Below are positions 32,483 through 43,130 of a stretch of DNA of 64,000 nucleotides, one piece after another. The position numbers and the translations under genes are program-made. Each line of letters begins with the position of its first letter. Position 1 is the stretch's first letter. The stretch comes from Prorocentrum cordatum (lineage: Eukaryota > Sar > Dinophyceae > Prorocentrales > Prorocentraceae): contig CAUYUJ010009391.1 in NCBI GenBank assembly GCA_963575745.1, positions 358,142 through 422,141 of the forward strand. Direction: 5' to 3'. Below the pieces are notes generated by a model, which was not told the DNA's origin, did no database searches, and saw only the letters and a program-made list of their open reading frames with translations.

Positions 32483-32590
32483 TCGATAACAATAATTAAT
32501 CATAACAATACTAATAATAGTCATAATGGATAATAATAAGAATGCGAATGCGAATAATAAGGATAATCATATGAATATAATGATATCCCC
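32483..32590. repeat. AT-rich (AATAAT/GATAAT) insertion at the site of the (TA)n element in unit 1
   Basis: GCAACCGTCGAT is followed by about 105 bp of AATAATTAATC, ATAATAATAAG and similar units before the shared CCCCGTGCACGAGGCCCGG. In unit 1 the same flanks enclose the CAGCAGGGGGGAATACG-(TA)n element. Confidence 0.8.
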
Positions 32591-32669
32591 GTGCACGAGG
32601 CCCGGGCGCCCGGGGCCCGGGGCCCGAACGCGAATGGCAAGCCCAGGGTTTCCCAGACCGCTCCCAAAG

Positions 32670-33411
32670 CACCCCGGAGCGGCCCTGGAGCTCCCAGACT
32701 GCCCCAGAGAGCTCCCAGAAACCCTCGAGGACTTGGACAAGCCCCTCCAAGACAGCCCAGATAGCCCCAACGTTGCCCCATATGAGTTCGAGACGGCAAA
32801 TCAACAGCCCAAGAGGCCTCCAAGGGGCCTCAAGAGAGCTCCGAGAACATTCCGAGAGAGCCCGAAGAGGCCCAAATGGTTGATTTCCATTGGTTTTTAT
32901 GTTTTTCGGTGTCTCGCGTTTTCGACCTTCCGACGTTCCACGACGGCCCACGACGCCCCCAAGACCGCCCCAAGACCGCCGAAGAGGCCCCCAACAGAGC
33001 CCCAAGACGGCCCCAGGGAGCCAAACATTGTCTTGGAGGAGCCTCAGACGGCCCAAAAAGAGCCCCAGGACAGGCCCAAGCTGGGCCACAGAGCGGGAGC
33101 GGGAGGCGCCAAGGCGCTCCAAGACGGCCCAGATGGCCCCAACGTGGCCTCGGATGGGCCCAACACGGCCAATTCACAGCCCAAGAGGCCTCCAAGAGGC
33201 CTCAAGAGAACTCCGAGAGGCGTCCCGAGAGAGCCCGAAGAGGCCCAAATCCTTGATTTCCATGATTTGTTTTTCACTGTGTTTTTCGGTGTCTCGCGTT
33301 TTCGACCTTCGACGCTCCACGACGGCCCACGACGCCCCCAAGACCGCCCCAAGACCACCGCAGAGGCCCCCAAAAGAGCCCCAGGACGGCCCCAGGGAGC
33401 CCGAGGACAGG
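32670..33411. repeat. CCAAGACGGCCC array upstream of FKBP copy 2
   Basis: Nearly identical to 27680-28425, with only about a dozen substitutions across the 900 bp before the gene. Confidence 0.8.
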
Positions 33412-33427
33412 TTTTTTTCGGCTCAAG
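33412..33427 (+). promoter_or_regulatory. candidate trans-splice acceptor / spliced-leader relic of FKBP copy 2
   Basis: TTTTTTTCGGCTCAAG, identical in sequence and in 70-nt spacing to the site before copy 1. Confidence 0.5.
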
Positions 33428-33496
33428 GTATTCTGGTGGGCGGGGCAGATACTCGGGTGAGGCGCGAGAGGGGCGGCGCGCCATCCCTGCCCGGCG

Positions 33497-35116
33497 ATGT
33501 CTGACGACGACCTCATGTCGCCGCCCGGCGGCCCTGCGGAGGACGACTCCGACTACGGGGACCTTCCCCAGGACACGGGGCTGCCCGGGGGCTCAGAGCT
33601 CCCAGATGGAATTCAGAAGGAGATCATCAACGAGGCGGATCCCGACGATTGGAAGAGGCCGAAGTCTGGCGACGAGGTGACGGTCCACTACGTCGGCAAA
33701 TTGGCGTCCGACGGATCGGTGTTTGACTCGTCGAGAGACAGGCAGACGCCGTTCGTCTTCACCCTTGGCAAGGGCGACGTGATCGCAGGCTGGGACAAGG
33801 CCCTCGCCACGATGAGGAAGGGCGAGCTCGCCACGTTCAGGATTTCCCCAGAGTTCGCCTACGGGGCCACAGGCCAGCCGCCCAAGATCCCGGAGGATGC
33901 CACCCTAATCTTTGAGATCGAGCTGCTGTCCTTCGTCGCCAAGGACGACCTCTTCGGGGATGGTTGCGTGATCAAGACAGTGTTGGCGGAGGGCACCGGG
34001 TGGAGCAAGCCTAAGCCCGACGATGAGGTGCTTATTGATGTGCAGGCCACCGCGGCGGCGGGGGGGCCCGCGAAAGACTGGGCCGGCCTGGAGTACAGGC
34101 TGGGCTCCAGCGCCCTCGGGCCGCTGGGCAGGGCCTGCGACGCCGCCCTCAAGGGCATGAAGAAGGGCGAGGAGGCCCTGCTGAGGTGTACCAAAGACTA
34201 TTCATGTGAAGATTGGTCCGATGGCGTGGACGTGAACATCAAGTTGCAGGAGATTTTCGAGACGCGCGACGTCTCCTTCAGGAAAGACGGTGCCGTCCTC
34301 AAGAAGCGAACTCGAGACGGCGAGGGTCATACCACACCGACGGAGGCTTCGAAGGTGAAACTTAGTGTGGATGACGCGCGGCAAGCTGACGCGCTGGTCC
34401 CGGGCTTTGCGAGCCAGGTGCTGGAGTTCACCCTCGGCAACGGGGAGGTGTGCGACGCGCTCGAGTGCGCGGCCGCGCAGATGAAGAGTCTCGAGCGGGC
34501 GACGCTGACCGTGGCGCGCCCCGCGCTGGCCGCGGAGGCCAGACTGGGCCTGAGCGACGTTGGCGCTGGTGGCGAGTCGATCGTCCTCAAGCTCGAGATG
34601 AAGGAGTTCGAGAATGGTAAGGAGACGTGGGACATGTCGGACGAGGAGAAGCTGAAGTTCGGCGACGAGCGCAAGGCCGTGGGGAACTCGCTCTTCAAGG
34701 CGGGCAGGCTGGACCTGGCCCTCGGGCGCTACAAGAAGGTCGGTGATGTCTTCTCATACATCGACAATTACCCCGAAGACGCCAAGGCAAAGGCACGGGA
34801 AATGAAGCAGGCATGCGAGCTGAATAAGGCCATGTGCTACTTGAAAATGAACGACTATAGCGAGGCCAAGGCTGCTTGCAACAGTGTGCTGAAAGACGAC
34901 AAGGGCAATGTGAAGGCTCTCTTCCGGCGGGCCCAGTGCGAGCACGCGCTCCGCAATTTCGAGGAGTGCATCAGGGACTGCAAGCATGCGGCCGAGGCGG
35001 ACCCGCAGAACCGGGAAGTCAGGGCCCTGCTGAAGCAGGCCCTGGAGGGCCAGAAGGAGGTGGACAGGCAGGCGAAGGGGATGTACGCGAACATGGTGAA
35101 TGGCTTGGGCAAGTAG
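33497..35116 (+). CDS. FKBP-type peptidyl-prolyl isomerase with C-terminal TPR domain, copy 2 (539 aa)
   Basis: Paralogue of the gene at 28511, with the same domain order and intronless structure. The first 101 residues are identical to copy 1 and the catalytic set Y65, F76-D77, V95-I96, W99, Y122, I131 and F139 is kept. I count about 42 substitutions in the remaining 438 residues, densest in the TPR region, for example DVFSYIDNYPEDAKAKAREM against DVLSYIDNFPEDARAKAREL. Many are conservative and none creates a stop, so both copies look functional. The TAG after GLGK ends it four codons before the copy 1 stop. Tandem near-identical genes read in one direction are usual for dinoflagellates. Confidence 0.95.
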   Translation: MSDDDLMSPPGGPAEDDSDYGDLPQDTGLPGGSELPDGIQKEIINEADPDDWKRPKSGDEVTVHYVGKLASDGSVFDSSRDRQTPFVFTLGKGDVIAGWDKALATMRKGELATFRISPEFAYGATGQPPKIPEDATLIFEIELLSFVAKDDLFGDGCVIKTVLAEGTGWSKPKPDDEVLIDVQATAAAGGPAKDWAGLEYRLGSSALGPLGRACDAALKGMKKGEEALLRCTKDYSCEDWSDGVDVNIKLQEIFETRDVSFRKDGAVLKKRTRDGEGHTTPTEASKVKLSVDDARQADALVPGFASQVLEFTLGNGEVCDALECAAAQMKSLERATLTVARPALAAEARLGLSDVGAGGESIVLKLEMKEFENGKETWDMSDEEKLKFGDERKAVGNSLFKAGRLDLALGRYKKVGDVFSYIDNYPEDAKAKAREMKQACELNKAMCYLKMNDYSEAKAACNSVLKDDKGNVKALFRRAQCEHALRNFEECIRDCKHAAEADPQNREVRALLKQALEGQKEVDRQAKGMYANMVNGLGK

Positions 35117-37067
35117 CAGGCGGTCGAGCAAGTCCTCAGGAGGCGTGACGGCAGCTGTTTCTGAGGCTGCCCTCGGGGGCGCGCGTCAGCAACGCCCGCG
35201 CATTAGACGCGTATTTCCTCCGCCCTCGTCTCTGGCGGTCATGGCCATTGGATGTATCAGCCAGCCTACGTTACGGGCAGGAAGCACCGGATCCACGCTG
35301 GCCAAGGCTTGGGGTCCACTGTGCACGCCGCTGGACAGGGACATGCTTGCATCTCGCAGTTTTGTTGTTTTGAGCATATCTACCCGGTGTCGCATTTGAA
35401 GCGCGAGGTACAGTCGGCTTCTCGGCCTGTGAGCCTGCGCACCAGCGGCGAGGATGCTTAGAATACTATTTCAAATACCGTGGTCACAGCTCCTCGCCAG
35501 AGCGAAAAAAAAGACGCGGCCTGTGAGCTTGCGCGCCAGCGGCTAGGATGCTTAACATACCAAATACCAGGATCGCAGCTCCTCGCCTGAGCGAAAAGAA
35601 AAAGAGAGCCCCAGGGCAGGCCCAAGCTGGGCCACAGAGCGGGAGCGGGAGGCCCCAAGGCGCTCCAAGACAGGCCAGATGGCCCCAACGTGACCCCAGA
35701 TGGGCCTCAAGACCGCCGAAGAGGCCCCCACAAGAACCCCAAGACGGCCCCGGAGAGCCTGAAGATTGCCCAAGAGCAACAGCCCAAGACTGCCCAAGAG
35801 AATCCCAGGAGAGGCACAAGATGGGCCCCAGAGCGGGAGCGGGAGGCCCCAAGGCGCTCCAGGACGGCCCAGCCCAATTGATCCCAACGTGGCCCAAGAG
35901 GAGCTCAAGACGGCAAACACACAGCCCAAGAGGCCTTCAAGAGGGCCCAATAGAGCTCCGAGAGACGTCCCGAGTGAGCCCAAAGAGGCCCAAATCATTA
36001 TTTTTCTCGCGTTCTCGAACTTCCAATGCCCGAAGACGCCCCCAAGACCGCCCTAAGACCGCCGAAGAGGCACCCAAAAGAGCCCCAGGAGGAGCCCCAG
36101 ACGGCCCAAGAGAGCCCCAGGACAGGCCCGAGCTTGGGGCACAGAGCGGCAGCGGGAGGCACCAAGGCGCTCCAAGACGGCCCAGATGGCCCGGGCTTCT
36201 CTCCTCCGTCCCTCCTTCCTCCCGCCCCCTTCCCTTGCCTCCATTCCCTCCTCTCTGCTCTTCCTCCGCTCACCCCTCAGCTTTCGTGCTCCCCCCTCCT
36301 CTCCTGGGACGGCCCCGCCACATCGCCAGACAGGCCCCGCCAGAGCGAACGGGGCATCGCTAAATCCTATCATTTTACAAGTTGTTGTGCCCCTCCCACC
36401 CCTCTAGGGCGGCCCTGGCAGAGCGAGAGGGGTGTTGCTATACCATATGCAGTCCCTGTTTTGTCTTGCTGTTCCCACCGCGCCCGAGGTAGCCCCGTCA
36501 GAGTGCACGTGCTTTTCCTTCTCCTCCTGGGCAAGCTCCGCCAGAGCGCCAGGGACCCCCCCGCCAGAGAGAGCAGGGCATCCCTACACCCGAGCGAGCG
36601 GGGTGTGGTTATACTATACATGTTGTCAGGTTTCGTGCCCTTCCCTCACCTCCTGAAAAGGCCTCGCCAAAGCGCTAAGAAGGTGCTGCCAGAGGTCCCG
36701 TCAGAGAAAAGGCAATCCCATACATGGGACTTGCCCAGCAAATCATTGAGCATCCACCGTGAGCCCGAACCTTTTTGATCCCGCGGGTGCGATTATCGCC
36801 AGCATGAGGTTTGGCGCTCAGTACAAAGAAGCTTCCCCACTCCCGTGGGCGGATTCGACAACAACTGATTGCAGAGAAGGGCGCCGATGACCGGGACATC
36901 TGCGCGCGCATTCTGCAGACATCCGACAGCTGAGCGACCACTGAAAACGAGAAGCCTGGAACACAAGGAAGAGGACGAACAACAACGCGCCCCCACGCGC
37001 GCGCAACGAGGCCCCGAGCCAATCACAACCTCAGGAGCTGGCGGATGTCTGCGTGATCGGGCATGGG
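35117..37067. other. spacer of duplication unit 2, repeat-rich
   Basis: FKBP 3' region, CCAAGACGG array at about 35600-36190, CCCCGCCAGAGCG block at 36310-36690. It contains a local tandem duplication of CGGCCTGTGAGC(T/C)TGCGC through CTCCTCGCC(T/A)GAGCGAAAA (35424-35510 and 35516-35600). Confidence 0.7.
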
Positions 37068-38219
37068 GATACCGAACATATGTGCAAAACGTTGAGTGTC
37101 ACGACCGGGCAGAGCGGAAGTGAAAGTGGAGAAAAAGGCGGAGTTCGGTAAACCACAAAAGGGCGGCAGCGACATTTGTTGGGGGGGGGCGCCCATGGCA
37201 TGGGCCCGAGAACGTTGGAAATCGTCGTTGTGGCCGCAGCGGGGCTTACAGCGGCGCCCGTGGTTAATGTGCGACTAGATCCCAAGTGCGCGCGTAGCGC
37301 GCGTGGTGCTAGTGTGTGTGTACATATAAATAGGCGGCTCCCAAGCTGGTCCGTGATCGTCGTCGTCGTCGTCGGCGTCGAAGCGGAGAAAGAAAAACAG
37401 ATAAAGCGAGAGAGGCCTAAATATCCGACGATCTGATTTTTCAAGTTCAGTTTTTGTTCCCCCTTCTTTCGGCCTTTCTGAGGGGGAGGGAGCCCAGGGC
37501 AATCAAAAGTGGTTCCAGGATTGACATGTGCCCCCCGGGGAAGCGGTTGCGAGCTTTGGGGGCGCGGATTGACAACATGTCGTCGGGTGTCTGGGGAGGG
37601 AGGGTGGGGAGACGATGTTGATGTGGAGCACGGCGCGGCGGTCAGCGCGGACGAGGGGTTAGCCGACCCCCGCGGATCCCTCTGGCCGACCCTGGTTTGA
37701 GCCATGCGGAGCCGAGAACCCCCCTCTCCTCTCTCCGCTGACGCGGGTTTGGGGGCTAGTGTGCTTCATGCGGCTGTCCTGGGTTCACGACGTGGCCCTG
37801 GTCGATCCAGGTCAGCGTTGCCCCGGATCAGCGCGTCCCCGAGAAAGGGAGACAGAGAGAGAGAGAGAGAAGGGATGAGGATGAGAATGAGGAAGAGGAG
37901 GAGGAAGACGAGGAGGAGGAGGAACACTACATTCTGATGATGAAGATATGTTTCTGCTTTTCCTAATTGGGCCCGCCTCAAAGCTTACTACGTCTTCAGC
38001 AGTGAGCAGCGCTGTCTGGTGTCACTCGCCATGCCGGTTCCTTGCGACTGGGGCGTCGGTTTTTGACGCGCATTTCTTATGCCACAATGTGTTGCCATGC
38101 TCGGCAGTGTTGTGATATGTTGCGCAGTGTTGTGCCTGCTGCTACTAATTACAGGGCTATGCTGTGCGTTATGTGCTATGTTTTGCTGCGGTGGGCCGTG
38201 ACGTGCGGGGAGAATGAGA
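37068..38219. other. no recognisable gene
   Basis: Mixed sequence. There is a GCGCGCGTAGCGCGCG palindrome near 37287, GA- and GGA-rich runs at 37848-37925, and degenerate GTTGTGATATGTTG-like units at 38085-38190. A TATAAATAGG string at 37325 is noted but not called a promoter. Confidence 0.4.
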
Positions 38220-38269
38220 CAGAAGCAGGAGGGGGAGAATGAGCAGGAGGATGAGGACCAGTGGAAACC

Positions 38270-38570
38270 CGATGGAATACACCCTCCCTCCAAGCTCCCT
38301 CTGCATAGGCCCCTATGAGGGTTCATTTCCACAGATGGAACTGCCACGTTGGAAGACAACCGTTTGAAGACCCTGAAGCATGCCAAAACATCGTTCTCGG
38401 GATTCCATCGCCACGGATCGACCTGACAGTCGCGTCTTGACGATCCAGAATCGTGCCAGAACTCCGTTCTTGGGACGTCAGCAACGCGAACCAATGTGAC
38501 TGCTGCACCCTCATAATCTTGAATCCTTCCAGAATGCCGCTGATCATGGGAATCCGCGAAACCCTTGCAA
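38270..38570 (+). repeat. leader block of the 80-bp satellite, copy 1
   Basis: GGAATACACCCTCCCTCCAA through CATAGGCCCCTATGAGGGTT and CACAGATGGAACTGCC is matched in reverse complement at 58255-58495, next to the inverted satellite. Confidence 0.75.
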
Positions 38571-39225
38571 ATTTTTAAGAAGGAATGTGCGCGCCGCTAA
38601 GGCGAGAGCCACATGTTTAAAACCGCCCTCAATCCGTGAAACTCTTGCAAATGCTTAAGACGAATATGCGCGGCGCTAAGGCGAGAGCCACACTAGAAAA
38701 CGGTCGCCCTCAATTCGCGAAGCACTTGCACATGTTTAAATCGAATGCGCGCGGCGCTAAGGTAAGGGCCACACTTAAAAGACGGGTCGCCCTCGATCCA
38801 TGTTTGCAACGAGTGTGCGCGGCGCTGAGGCGAGAGCCACCTATTGAAAACGGGTCGCCCTCAATCCGTGAAATTCCTGCAACGTTTTAAACATATGCGC
38901 TGCGCTGGGGCGTGAGCCACATTTCGAAAACGGGTCGCCCTCAATCCGTGAAGCTCTTGCACATGTTTAACGCGAATGTGCGCGGCGCTAAGACGAGAGC
39001 CACATTTTGAAAACGGGTCGCCCTCAATCCGTTAAGTTCTTGCACATATTTAAACGAATGTTCGCGGCGCTGAGGCAAGAGTCACAGTTTGACGACGGGT
39101 CGCCCTCAATCTGTGAACCTCTTGCAAAGGTGAATATCGAATGTGCGCGGCGCTCAGGCGAGAGCGGCATTTTGAAAACGAGCCGCCCTGAATCCGTGAA
39201 ACTGTTGTCGTTTCATCAATGGTGA
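38547..39225 (+). repeat. 80-bp satellite, about nine units
   Basis: Unit of about 80 bp: GGGTCGCCCTCAATCCGTGA, a CTTGCACATGTTTAAA box, GAATGTGCGCGGCGCTAAGG and CGAGAGCCACA. Units diverge by several bases each. The same satellite lies inverted at 57715-58235. Confidence 0.92.
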
Positions 39226-39299
39226 GGAAGTCTCAGGCGAAACGCTCGGCCCTCCCTAAAACTGGCTTCGGGGTGCGACAGGGACAAGTTATTTTCTAA

Positions 39300-39745
39300 T
39301 GAGAAGGAATAGAGGAATAGAGGAGGAGGAAGAGGAGGAGGAGAAGGAGGAGGGGAGGAGGAGGAGGAGGAGGAGGAGGCGGTGGAGGAGGAGGAGGAAG
39401 GAGGAGGAGAAGAGCAGTGCGGGGGGAGGAGGAGGAGGTGGAGGAGGAAGAGGGAGACGAGGAGGGTGGGCTTTTAGGAGGAGTAGGAGTGGAGGAGGAG
39501 AGGGAGGAGGCGGTGGAGGAGGAGAGAGGAGGTGGAGGAGGAGAGAGGAGGAGGAGGAGGAGGAAGTGGAGGAGGAGGAGGAGGTTGGAGGAGGAGGAGG
39601 AGGAGGAGGAGGAGGAGGGAGGAGGTGGAGGGGAGGAGGTTGGAGGAGGAGGAGGAGGAGGGAGGAAGTGGAGGAGGAGGAGGAGGAGGAGGCGGTGGAG
39701 GAGGAGGAGGAGGAGGAGGAGGAGGAGGAGGAGGAGGAGGAGTTG
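39300..39745. repeat. (GGA)n purine tract
   Basis: About 445 bp of GGA repeats, followed directly by the CCTTGAGACGGGGGTC block, as at 1745-2735. Confidence 0.95.
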
Positions 39746-39756
39746 TTGTTCCCGTC

Positions 39757-40020
39757 GTACTTGAGGACCACATCCCAGGGATCATTTCGAGCACCCCGAG
39801 GAGCCTTGAGACGGGGGTCAATGCAAACGGGGGTCAGCCAGAGCGCCCCGATCTTGCAGGATACTGCAGGGCGAGGGTCGCATTGACCCGGGTCTGGGTG
39901 CAGGATCCTGCAGGATTTTGCAGGATCCTGCGCACTGACCCGGGCTTGGGTGCAGGATCGCGCAGGATCTTGCAGGATTCTGCAAGTCTTGGCTGACCCG
40001 GGTCTGGATTGACCTGGGTC
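39757..40020. repeat. dispersed repeat with GCAGGATC core, copy 2
   Basis: Begins with CGTCGTACTTGAGGACCACA, shared with the foldback element next door (40060) and with the inverted copy at 55590-55645. It then repeats the block at 2556-2735, including CAAACGGGGGTCAGCCAGAG and TGCAGGATCCTGCAG units. Confidence 0.85.
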
Positions 40021-40081
40021 AGAAGATCCCCGAACCACGGCCCAGACTTCTGTTGTTGCCGTCGTACTCAAGGACCACATC

Positions 40082-40206
40082 CCAGAAATAATTTCGAGCA
40101 CCCAGAAAAGTATCGAAGAAGTGTCGAGCGAGTATCGCCTCCCAGGGCCCGACACGTGAAAACCCTCCAGTTGTGGTACTTTCCTGGTGCTTGAAATTAT
40201 TTCTGG
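40082..40206 (+). mobile_element. foldback/MITE-like element, copy 1 (about 125 bp)
   Basis: Left end CCAGAAATAATTTCGAGCAC (40082 on) and right end reading GTGCTTGAAATTATTTCTGG (to 40206) are inverted repeats of about 31 bp with few mismatches. The interior holds CGAGTATCGCCTCCCAGGG and GACACGTGAAAACCCTCC. A diverged copy in reverse orientation lies at 55490-55640. No coding capacity, so any mobility would be non-autonomous. Family unknown. Confidence 0.7.
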
Positions 40207-41799
40207 TGGTCAAGGCTAGAGTAGGATGGAATGGAACATCATAAGCCCAGACATGATCGTGTCGCGGAAAACGAATCCGGACGGGAGGTTTTTGGCTACT
40301 TTCAGCCCCAGGGTGTCCTCGCTGGGCCGCAAAAGGACTCAGGACGAGTAACCGGTCCCGGGGAAAGGGTCGGGGCTTCCAGGGACGCCGTCCTGAAACA
40401 ATCAGGACGTCGCATGCGGGGGGGGCGACGAGCAGCTGCAGGCGATGAAGCAGTGGCGATATAGAAAAAAAGCGGACGGGAGGTTTTCTCAAGGGCTTAA
40501 CAAAACGCCCCTACCCTGGTTTACGAGGCGCTGTGCGCTGAAACTCCTGTGGGCTGACAGGGCAAACCCTGTGTGATGTGCCGCGTCCTGGCGGCTCTAG
40601 GCTTTGGGGGTTGCCAGGAGGTTTACAGACCACGCACTTGTAACCCAGGGTAGGGTTGTTTTCTCATCCCTCAATTTTCGGCTATTTCAGCCACGGGGGG
40701 CCCTCGCTGGGCCTCGGGGCCGTCAAAAAAGGATTCAGGACGAGAACTGGTTTCAGGGAAGGGGTCGGGGCCTCCAGGGACGCCGTCCTGAACAAAAGTC
40801 AGGACGTTGCCTGTCGGGGCGGGCGACGAGCAGCGCCATGCCCAGACGCCCCCGCGGGCCGGGAAGAATCGCAGCGGCAGGGGCTCCGCTGTTCTGGGGC
40901 CTCTGGGGGGGCCCTTCTTGGATACTCCAGATTTCGTAATAAAAGGGAGGGGGTCTGGACCCTCCAAGACAAGCCATTTCAGACCCCCCCGTGGGAGAAC
41001 CCTCCAAAACACCGTCCCCAGACCCCCCCAGGCCCTCCAAGATAGCCTGGAAGAGACCCCCCCCGAAATGAGACCCCCCTCCCTTTATTACGAAATCTGG
41101 AGTACCGGCTCGCGGGACCGTCGAGCAAGGACGCAGGAGGAGAGACGAGTCCCCGGGGAGCGGGTCGACACGTTTGGGGGTCGATGCGTCATGACAGAAC
41201 TCATGACGTCGGGTTTTCGCTGTTGTCGGCCTTCTGGGGGACCCCGGATACCCGGATACCAGCCCTCGAGACCATAGAAAGACGACTCAGGAGGGGAAGC
41301 CGGTAACGAGAAACGGGTCGAGACTTCTGGGGGTCGACGCCACGAAGAAGTCATGACGTCGGGGGGTCGGGAGTTTTATGGGTCGGCGTCGTGAACAAAT
41401 AATGGGACTTCTGGGGGTCGAGACTTCTGGGGGTCGACGTCGTGACAAAATCATGACGTCGAGCGGGTCCTGAGGGAAACGGGTCCTGCCATTCTCTGCC
41501 GTTCTTGGGTTCCCGGGGCCCTCCACGTGCCCTGGGAGCATCAGCCAAACTGCTCAGTCTGAAGTCGAATAATATCATCTCCATAAACATAAGCTCTTGG
41601 CGCTCCGACAGTTTATGTTAGTGTCGTGTTTTGTTTTCGTTGTTTTTTTGTTTTTTTGTTTTTTGTTAGTCTATGAACCGCTGCTCCTGGGGAAGGCCCG
41701 GGGGCTGCGAGGACCCCGTGTCCCGTCGGGCCAAAAATCACGGGCGACGAGCATGTCTGTTGGGCCTGTTTTCCACCACCACCACCACAAATTGGAGGG

Positions 41800-42080
41800 A
41801 GGGAGGAGGTGGAGGACCAGGAGGATGAAAAAGAGGAGGAGGAGGAGGACCCCCTTCCCCTCCTACATATGGTGACTCGGGAGAGGAAGAGGTACCCATA
41901 CTCATGGGCCTGTTTTCCACCACTTCCAGCATAGGTTGGAGGTGGGAAGGAGGCGGAGGATGAGGAGGAGGGGCGAAGAGGAGGAGGAGGAGGAGGAGGA
42001 GGAGGTGGAGGAGGAGGGAGGAGGAGGAGGAGGAGGAGGAGGACGACGAAGAGGAGGAGGAGGAGGAAGAAGAGGAGGAG
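41800..42080. repeat. GGA-rich tract inside a duplicated GGAGG/CCACCACC block
   Basis: GGA repeats at 41805-41850 and 41940-42080. The flanks share CCTGTTTTCCACCAC and CCCCCTTCCCCTCC(C/T)AC and occur twice, at 41768-41875 and 41910-42125. Confidence 0.8.
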
Positions 42081-42319
42081 GACCCCCTTCCCCTCCCACG
42101 TTTGGTGGTGGTGGTGGTGGAAGGCAAGCCCACCACTGTCCACACATCCTCCCGCGACCTCACGGTGTCGTGGCGCCGAGGCGCCGAGACGCGATATCCC
42201 CCCCTGGATCTGTCCGGGGGCGCCCTGGCCCCGACCGAGAGTAGGGCAAGCGAAGCAATGTGGGCCACCAGAAAGGGGCACCCATTCGGACGTGCGGGGT
42301 CCCCCTCACTGACTTCTGC

Positions 42320-42395
42320 TTCTTCTCTTCTTCTTCTTCTTCTTCTTCTTCTCCTCCTTCTTCTTCTTCTTCTTCTTCTTCGCCTCCTCCTTCTA
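42320..42395. repeat. (CTT)n microsatellite
   Basis: TTCTTC repeats with CTCC interruptions. Confidence 0.92.
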
Positions 42396-43130
42396 TGAAA
42401 GGCTGCTCCTGGGGAAGGCCCGGGGGCTTCGAGGGCCCCGCGTCCCACAGGGCCAAAAGTCACGGGCGTCGATCCCGTCCACACGCGCCTCCCCGCGACC
42501 TCGCGGTCTCGAGGCACCGAGGCGCCGGGGCGGGATATCCCACAGGGGGTGCGCGAGCTGCCACGGGCACGTGCGCTCCGCGCGGGGCACGTCCGCGCGA
42601 GGTGCCGCCCCCTGTGGTCCACCCCGGGGGCCGCGGCCGAGGCTTCGTGTGGACGGCGAGGCGGCGGGTGCATTAGACCCTCATGGAGCTATGAGTTTTG
42701 CTGTTTCTCTCCCTCTGTTCGGCCTCTGGGGGCCCTTGCCGGCCCCCTAAGGCCGTCGGAACACGACGCGGGACGAAGAGCCGCTCCCGGGGAAGGGGTG
42801 TCCAGAACCGCTGGGCACGCTCGCTTGGCGACAAACGTCCGGACGGGAGGTTTTTTTTGTTTTTGCCGTTTTCGGCCTTTGGGGGGGCCCTCGCTGGGCT
42901 CCGGGGCCGTCAAAAAACGCCCCAGGATGAAAAACCATGCTCGCGTCGTGTCAAAAATCCGGACGGGAGGTTTGTGGCCGTTTTCGGCCTCGGGGGGGGG
43001 GGGGGGCTCGCTGGGCCTCGGGAAAGCGACCCAGGATGAAGAACCGCTCCTCGGGAAAGGGTCGGGACTTCCAGGGACCGCAATCATTGAAGAAATCGGG
43101 ACGTCGCATGTCCGGGTTCTGTGCCCTGCC

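Larger units (their letters stand above)
32192..37067 (+). repeat. segmental tandem duplication, unit 2 (4876 bp)
   Basis: Same order as unit 1. Differences include an AT-rich replacement at 32483-32590, a tandem duplication of about 90 bp at 35424-35610, and a deletion of about 90 bp within the downstream CCAAGACGG array near 35705. It ends at GATCGGGCATGGG, after which sequence is unrelated, so the array has only two units here. Confidence 0.92.
40240..43110. repeat. cluster of diverged GGGGCCGTCAAAAAA / GGGTCGGGACTTCCAGGGAC repeats
   Basis: At least six diverged units of about 160 bp, near 40260-40440, 40660-40840, 41100-41220, 42700-42830, 42850-42960 and 42965-43110. Each shows a T-rich start, CCCTCGCTGGGCC, a GGA(C/T)GA(A/G)(G/A)AA box, GGGTCGGG(A/G)CTTCCAGGGAC and GGACGTCGCATG. 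The last unit runs directly into the first PPR block. Frames stay open in places but encode no recognised protein. Confidence 0.75.

Noticed and set aside
37325-37334. TATAAATAGG as a TATA box
   Set aside because: Dinoflagellate genes generally lack TATA promoters and no gene follows.
42549-43130. N-terminal extension of PPR block 1 in the same open frame
   Set aside because: It translates the dispersed GGGGCCGTCAAAAAA repeats, which occur elsewhere without PPR sequence.
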